A stretch of DNA of 64,000 nucleotides from CAZKVU01 sp964556475 (GTDB lineage: Bacteria > Patescibacteriota > Microgenomatia > UBA1406 > HO2-37-13b): assembly GCA_964556475.1 (NCBI GenBank), contig CAZKVU010000005.1, forward strand, positions 3,963 to 67,962. Direction: 5' to 3'. Positions within the stretch are counted from its first letter, which is position 1. Every line of letters begins with the position of its first letter. Positions 61,935 to 64,000 of the stretch are shown one piece after another. Under the pieces are notes generated by a model, which saw only the letters and a program-made list of their open reading frames with translations, was not told the DNA's origin and made no database searches. A program made the position numbers and the translations under genes.

Positions 61935-61947
61935 TATACTTTTGGCA
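61935..61947 (+). promoter_or_regulatory. Leaderless-type -10 box for purA
   Basis: TATACT (61935-61940), 7 nt before the ATG at 61948; this favours 61948 over the TTG at 61942. Confidence 0.5.
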
Positions 61948-63255
61948 ATGAGTAAGAAAGTCCCAGTTTTCTGGAAAGGTACGAATATTGTTGTGGATGC
62001 TGGATGGGGCGATAATGGGAAGGGAAAGTTTGTTGATATTGGCTCTCAATATGCAGATGTTGTGGTGAGGTGGGCTGGTGGGCCAAATGCGGGCCATACT
62101 GTCAAAAACGAAAAAGGCGAATTCAAATTTCATTTAATGCCATCTGGCATCTTTAATACGCTCTGTATTCTCGGCGATACGGTTGTGATTGATCCGTATG
62201 TTTTGATTGAGGAAATTGATGAAATGGAAAGTCGTGGGTTCCCGGTGAGTGCACAGAATTTATTGATTTCAAAAGATGCCAGTTTGATTCTTGAGTGGCA
62301 TAAACAAAGAGATGCATTAACAGAAACAGCACGCGGTGGAAAAAAGTTAGGAACTACAGGGCGAGGTATCGGGCCAGCATATTCTGATAGGACAGAACGG
62401 ACCGGGTTAAAAATGTTTCACTTGTTCGAACCAAACTTTGAGCAATTATTTGAGAGGGAGTTTCACTGGCAGTCGAGATTAACGACATTGATGGGAGGAG
62501 AAAAGACGCCGTATGATTACGATCGGATGCTTTCGCATTTGAAATCTGCAGCGAAACGTTTAAAGCCAATGGTTCAGGATGTCATTCCGCTGATTTGGAA
62601 AATGCATGATGCTGGAAAAAATGTCCTTGGCGAAGGTGCACAAGGTTCATTATTGGATTTAGATTTAGGGACCACGCCATTTGTAACATCGAGCCATCCA
62701 ACAGCTGCAGGTTTCGGGATAGCGACTGGAATTCATGCACATCAAATTGGTCATGTTCTTGCAGCGATTAGAGCATATGGAGCACGAGTGGGTGATGGGC
62801 CATTTCCAACAGAATTGTTGGATACTACTGGGGAGTATATTCGTGAGAAAGGGCATGAATATGGTACGACAACTGGACGTCCGAGAAGGTGTGGGTGGTT
62901 TGATTGTATTGCAACATGGTACGGAGCTCGGGTTTCTGGAGCAACGCATATTGCACTCACGAAATTAGATGTGTTAGATGAACTGGAGGAAATAAAAGTG
63001 TGTATTGCGTATGAATATGATGGCGTGCGATATGATAGAAAAAATTTACCGACAATCAAGCCAAGATTTTTAGATCGAGTAAAGCCGGTGTATAAAGTAT
63101 TTGATGGATGGAAGACGTCAACGCGAGATGCAAAAAAATTTAGTGATTTGCCGAAGAAGGCGCAGCGGTATATTGAGTTTCTGGAAAATGGTATTAAACT
63201 TCCAATATCATTTATCTCCGTCGGTCCAGACAGAGAGGAGACGATAAGGAAATAA
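61948..63255 (+). CDS. purA: Adenylosuccinate synthetase
   Basis: 435-aa enzyme that joins Asp to IMP with GTP on the way to AMP. GTP and IMP loops: VDAGWGDNGKGKFVD, WAGGPNAGHTVKN, TTGRGIGPAYSDR, GEGAQGSLLDLDLGTTPFVTSS and TTGRPRRCGWFD. The usual QWGDEGKGK is GWGDNGKGK here. Last large gene before the small-ORF cluster. Confidence 0.94.
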   Translation: MSKKVPVFWKGTNIVVDAGWGDNGKGKFVDIGSQYADVVVRWAGGPNAGHTVKNEKGEFKFHLMPSGIFNTLCILGDTVVIDPYVLIEEIDEMESRGFPVSAQNLLISKDASLILEWHKQRDALTETARGGKKLGTTGRGIGPAYSDRTERTGLKMFHLFEPNFEQLFEREFHWQSRLTTLMGGEKTPYDYDRMLSHLKSAAKRLKPMVQDVIPLIWKMHDAGKNVLGEGAQGSLLDLDLGTTPFVTSSHPTAAGFGIATGIHAHQIGHVLAAIRAYGARVGDGPFPTELLDTTGEYIREKGHEYGTTTGRPRRCGWFDCIATWYGARVSGATHIALTKLDVLDELEEIKVCIAYEYDGVRYDRKNLPTIKPRFLDRVKPVYKVFDGWKTSTRDAKKFSDLPKKAQRYIEFLENGIKLPISFISVGPDREETIRK

Positions 63256-63288
63256 TTGGTGGTTTAGAAATATTTAATTTTTGGATGC

Positions 63289-63300
63289 TATAGTTGGTCA
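63289..63300 (+). promoter_or_regulatory. Leaderless-type -10 box for a small-ORF cluster
   Basis: TATAGT (63289-63294), 6 nt before the ATG at 63301. Confidence 0.5.
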
Positions 63301-63480
63301 ATGTTAACAATTTTATCTGATTTCTTTATTAATATTAGCGCTGGATGGTTTGGAGCAATTTTTATAGCTCCGAATTATTTTCAAAGAAATAAGAAAATTA
63401 GTCTATATGCTTTGATGATCGATTCTATATGTATGTTATTTTGTTTGCTTATGAGTTATAAACTAAAATATTCAACGTGA
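63301..63480 (+). CDS. 59-aa two-helix membrane protein
   Basis: Two hydrophobic segments (about residues 3-26 and 36-53) separated by a short basic loop (QRNKK). No family recognised, though small two-helix proteins of this kind are common in CPR. Behind a leaderless-type -10 box; overlaps the next ORF by 4 nt. Confidence 0.5.
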   Translation: MLTILSDFFINISAGWFGAIFIAPNYFQRNKKISLYALMIDSICMLFCLLMSYKLKYST

Positions 63481-63587
63481 ACAAACAACAATTTAATTAT
63501 TATGAAACGAATGCCTGGGCATTAATTGGTTGTAGTTTATTAATGATAGTTGTGGTTCTTTTTGTTAGGTTTTTTTATAAGCATTGA
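63477..63587 (+). CDS. 36-aa membrane protein
   Basis: Begins with GTG (VNKQQFNYYETNAW) and has one hydrophobic helix (about residues 14-33). The start overlaps the previous stop (GTGA), typical of coupled translation. No family recognised. Confidence 0.4.
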   Translation: MNKQQFNYYETNAWALIGCSLLMIVVVLFVRFFYKH

Positions 63588-63588
63588 T

Positions 63589-63690
63589 ATGGATTTTTTA
63601 CAGAAAGAATATTTTGGATTTAAGGTTTTGTATATTTTGGCGGGAGTAATGGTATTGGTTGCTGGATTAATGGTGATATTTGTCATGTAA
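63589..63690 (+). CDS. 33-aa membrane protein
   Basis: MDFLQKEYFGFK then one hydrophobic helix (about residues 13-33). It begins 1 nt after the previous stop. Third of three tiny membrane ORFs in a row. Confidence 0.4.
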   Translation: MDFLQKEYFGFKVLYILAGVMVLVAGLMVIFVM

Positions 63691-63714
63691 TTTTTTTTCT
63701 TCATATATTTTTAT

Positions 63715-63730
63715 TCAGATGGAAATCTGA
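63715..63730. other. Short hairpin TCAGAT-GGAA-ATCTGA
   Basis: A 6-bp stem with a GGAA loop lies at the edge between AT-rich and GC-rich sequence. No T-tract follows it on the plus strand, so a terminator is doubtful. Confidence 0.4.
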
Positions 63731-63732
63731 TA

Positions 63733-63815
63733 CGCGGTGGTGTCTCTCTGCAGCCTTACGGCCTGTTACCCGTGAGGGCACATGGCTTTCTTGCCACAGA
63801 GAGCGCACCACCGCG
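63733..63815. other. Large hairpin with three inner stem-loops
   Basis: A 10-bp outer stem (63733-63742 with 63806-63815, CGCGGTGGTG/CACCACCGCG) and a 7-bp second stem (63744-63750 with 63797-63803, CTCTCTG/CAGAGAG) enclose three small hairpins: GCC-TTAC-GGC, CCC-GTGA-GGG and GGC-TTTCTT-GCC. It lies 3' of the VWA-type gene on the minus strand. A structured RNA, a terminator or a mobile-element end are possible. No known RNA family recognised. Confidence 0.6.
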
Positions 63816-63875
63816 CACAGACTCAGGTCAGGGACCTACGGACCAGAAAGCAGCCGGCACTACGGCAGGTTGCGC

Positions 63876-64000
63876 CTAGGGCGCGCTTGGCGTCGGACAG
63901 GGGATGTCCGCAGCCACCTGCTTGTAGATGTCGGCCAACTGGGCGCTGGTCGGGGCGAAGTAGAACTGCTTCGGGTCACTGGCGATCTCCTCGAGGAGCG
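63876..64000 (-). CDS. C-terminal end of a VWA-type protein, GC-rich and foreign
   Basis: The frame is open from the window edge and ends in TAG. It encodes LLEEIASDPKQFYFAPTSAQ, then an LADIYKQVAADIPCP ending, which matches the C-terminus of von Willebrand A domain proteins common in Chloroflexota. The codons are strongly GC-rich, unlike the rest of the window. This is probably from another organism joined by assembly, or a recently acquired gene. Confidence 0.6.
   Translation of the reverse strand, partial: LLEEIASDPKQFYFAPTSAQLADIYKQVAADIPCPTPSAP

Noticed and set aside
1..63690. UGA recoding as in some CPR lineages
   Set aside because: RF2 is present and many genes end at TGA with sensible protein ends.
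63733..63815. Cloverleaf-like fold read as a tRNA
   Set aside because: The outer stem is 10 bp and there is no anticodon loop, T-loop or CCA context; the lengths do not fit a tRNA.
1..64000. CRISPR arrays or insertion sequences
   Set aside because: No regularly spaced repeats, transposase motifs or terminal inverted repeats were seen apart from the short repeats listed.

Overview
The window is an AT-rich (by eye roughly 35-40% GC), densely packed bacterial chromosome segment in which the standard code fits: TGA is used as a stop and a UGA-reading release factor (RF2) is encoded. The gene content suggests a Candidate Phyla Radiation (Patescibacteria) genome, possibly Microgenomates-like. The signs are a complete mevalonate route with archaeal-type thiolase, HMG-CoA synthase and DUF35 protein, an archaeal-type ATP-dependent DNA ligase, endonuclease Q, a short valyl-tRNA synthetase, DUF2298, sortase, CAP, lamin-tail and LytR_C proteins, and several small T4SS-pilin-like membrane proteins. 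The lineage is inferred from content; no rRNA is present to confirm it.

Layout. 0-4.3 kb: xseAB, a fasciclin-like surface protein, a flavodoxin-like reductase, AlkD, a sortase. 4.4-7.4 kb: UvrD-type helicase with endonuclease Q. 7.5-11.4 kb: exported proteins including an FMN-binding protein with its ApbE flavin transferase, a 16-cysteine protein and a CAP protein. 11.4-18.4 kb: transketolase and a glucan block (GH15, GT4, GH57), then a LOG protein. 18.5-24.5 kb: tRNA-Gln, VKOR, SIMPL, MsrB, DUF378, an ECF sigma factor with two membrane partners. 24.5-31.0 kb: HMG-CoA reductase, HMG-CoA synthase, thiolase, DUF35, two GHMP kinases, diphosphomevalonate decarboxylase; uppS at 31.9 kb uses the polyprenyl products. 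31.0-40.4 kb: pilin-like pair, Fic protein, DNA ligase, glycosyltransferase, EEP nuclease, an intergenic region with repeats, DUF2298. 40.4-44 kb: valS, rpmH, yidC, jag. 44-52.9 kb: a locus with a 1355-aa protein of unknown family, a pilin-like lipid-bilayer protein, a VirB6/TrbL-like channel candidate and a CHAP hydrolase. 52.9-63.3 kb: rmlA-like gene, CAP, VanZ, lamin-tail protein, ftsEX, prfB, a PilM-LytR_C fusion, VIT1-family transporter, DsbA-like protein, purA. 63.3-63.7 kb: three tiny membrane ORFs. From about 63.73 kb the DNA turns GC-rich and ends in the 3' end of a VWA-type gene unlike the rest, so an assembly join is likely.

Many genes begin with a -10-like hexamer (TAnnnT) ending 6-8 nt before the start codon and no Shine-Dalgarno sequence, which points to widespread leaderless transcription; I used this spacing to choose several starts. 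Two runs of exactly 100 N mark scaffold gaps, inside a lamin-tail gene and inside ftsE. The best candidate for a new system is the 44.0-52.9 kb locus.
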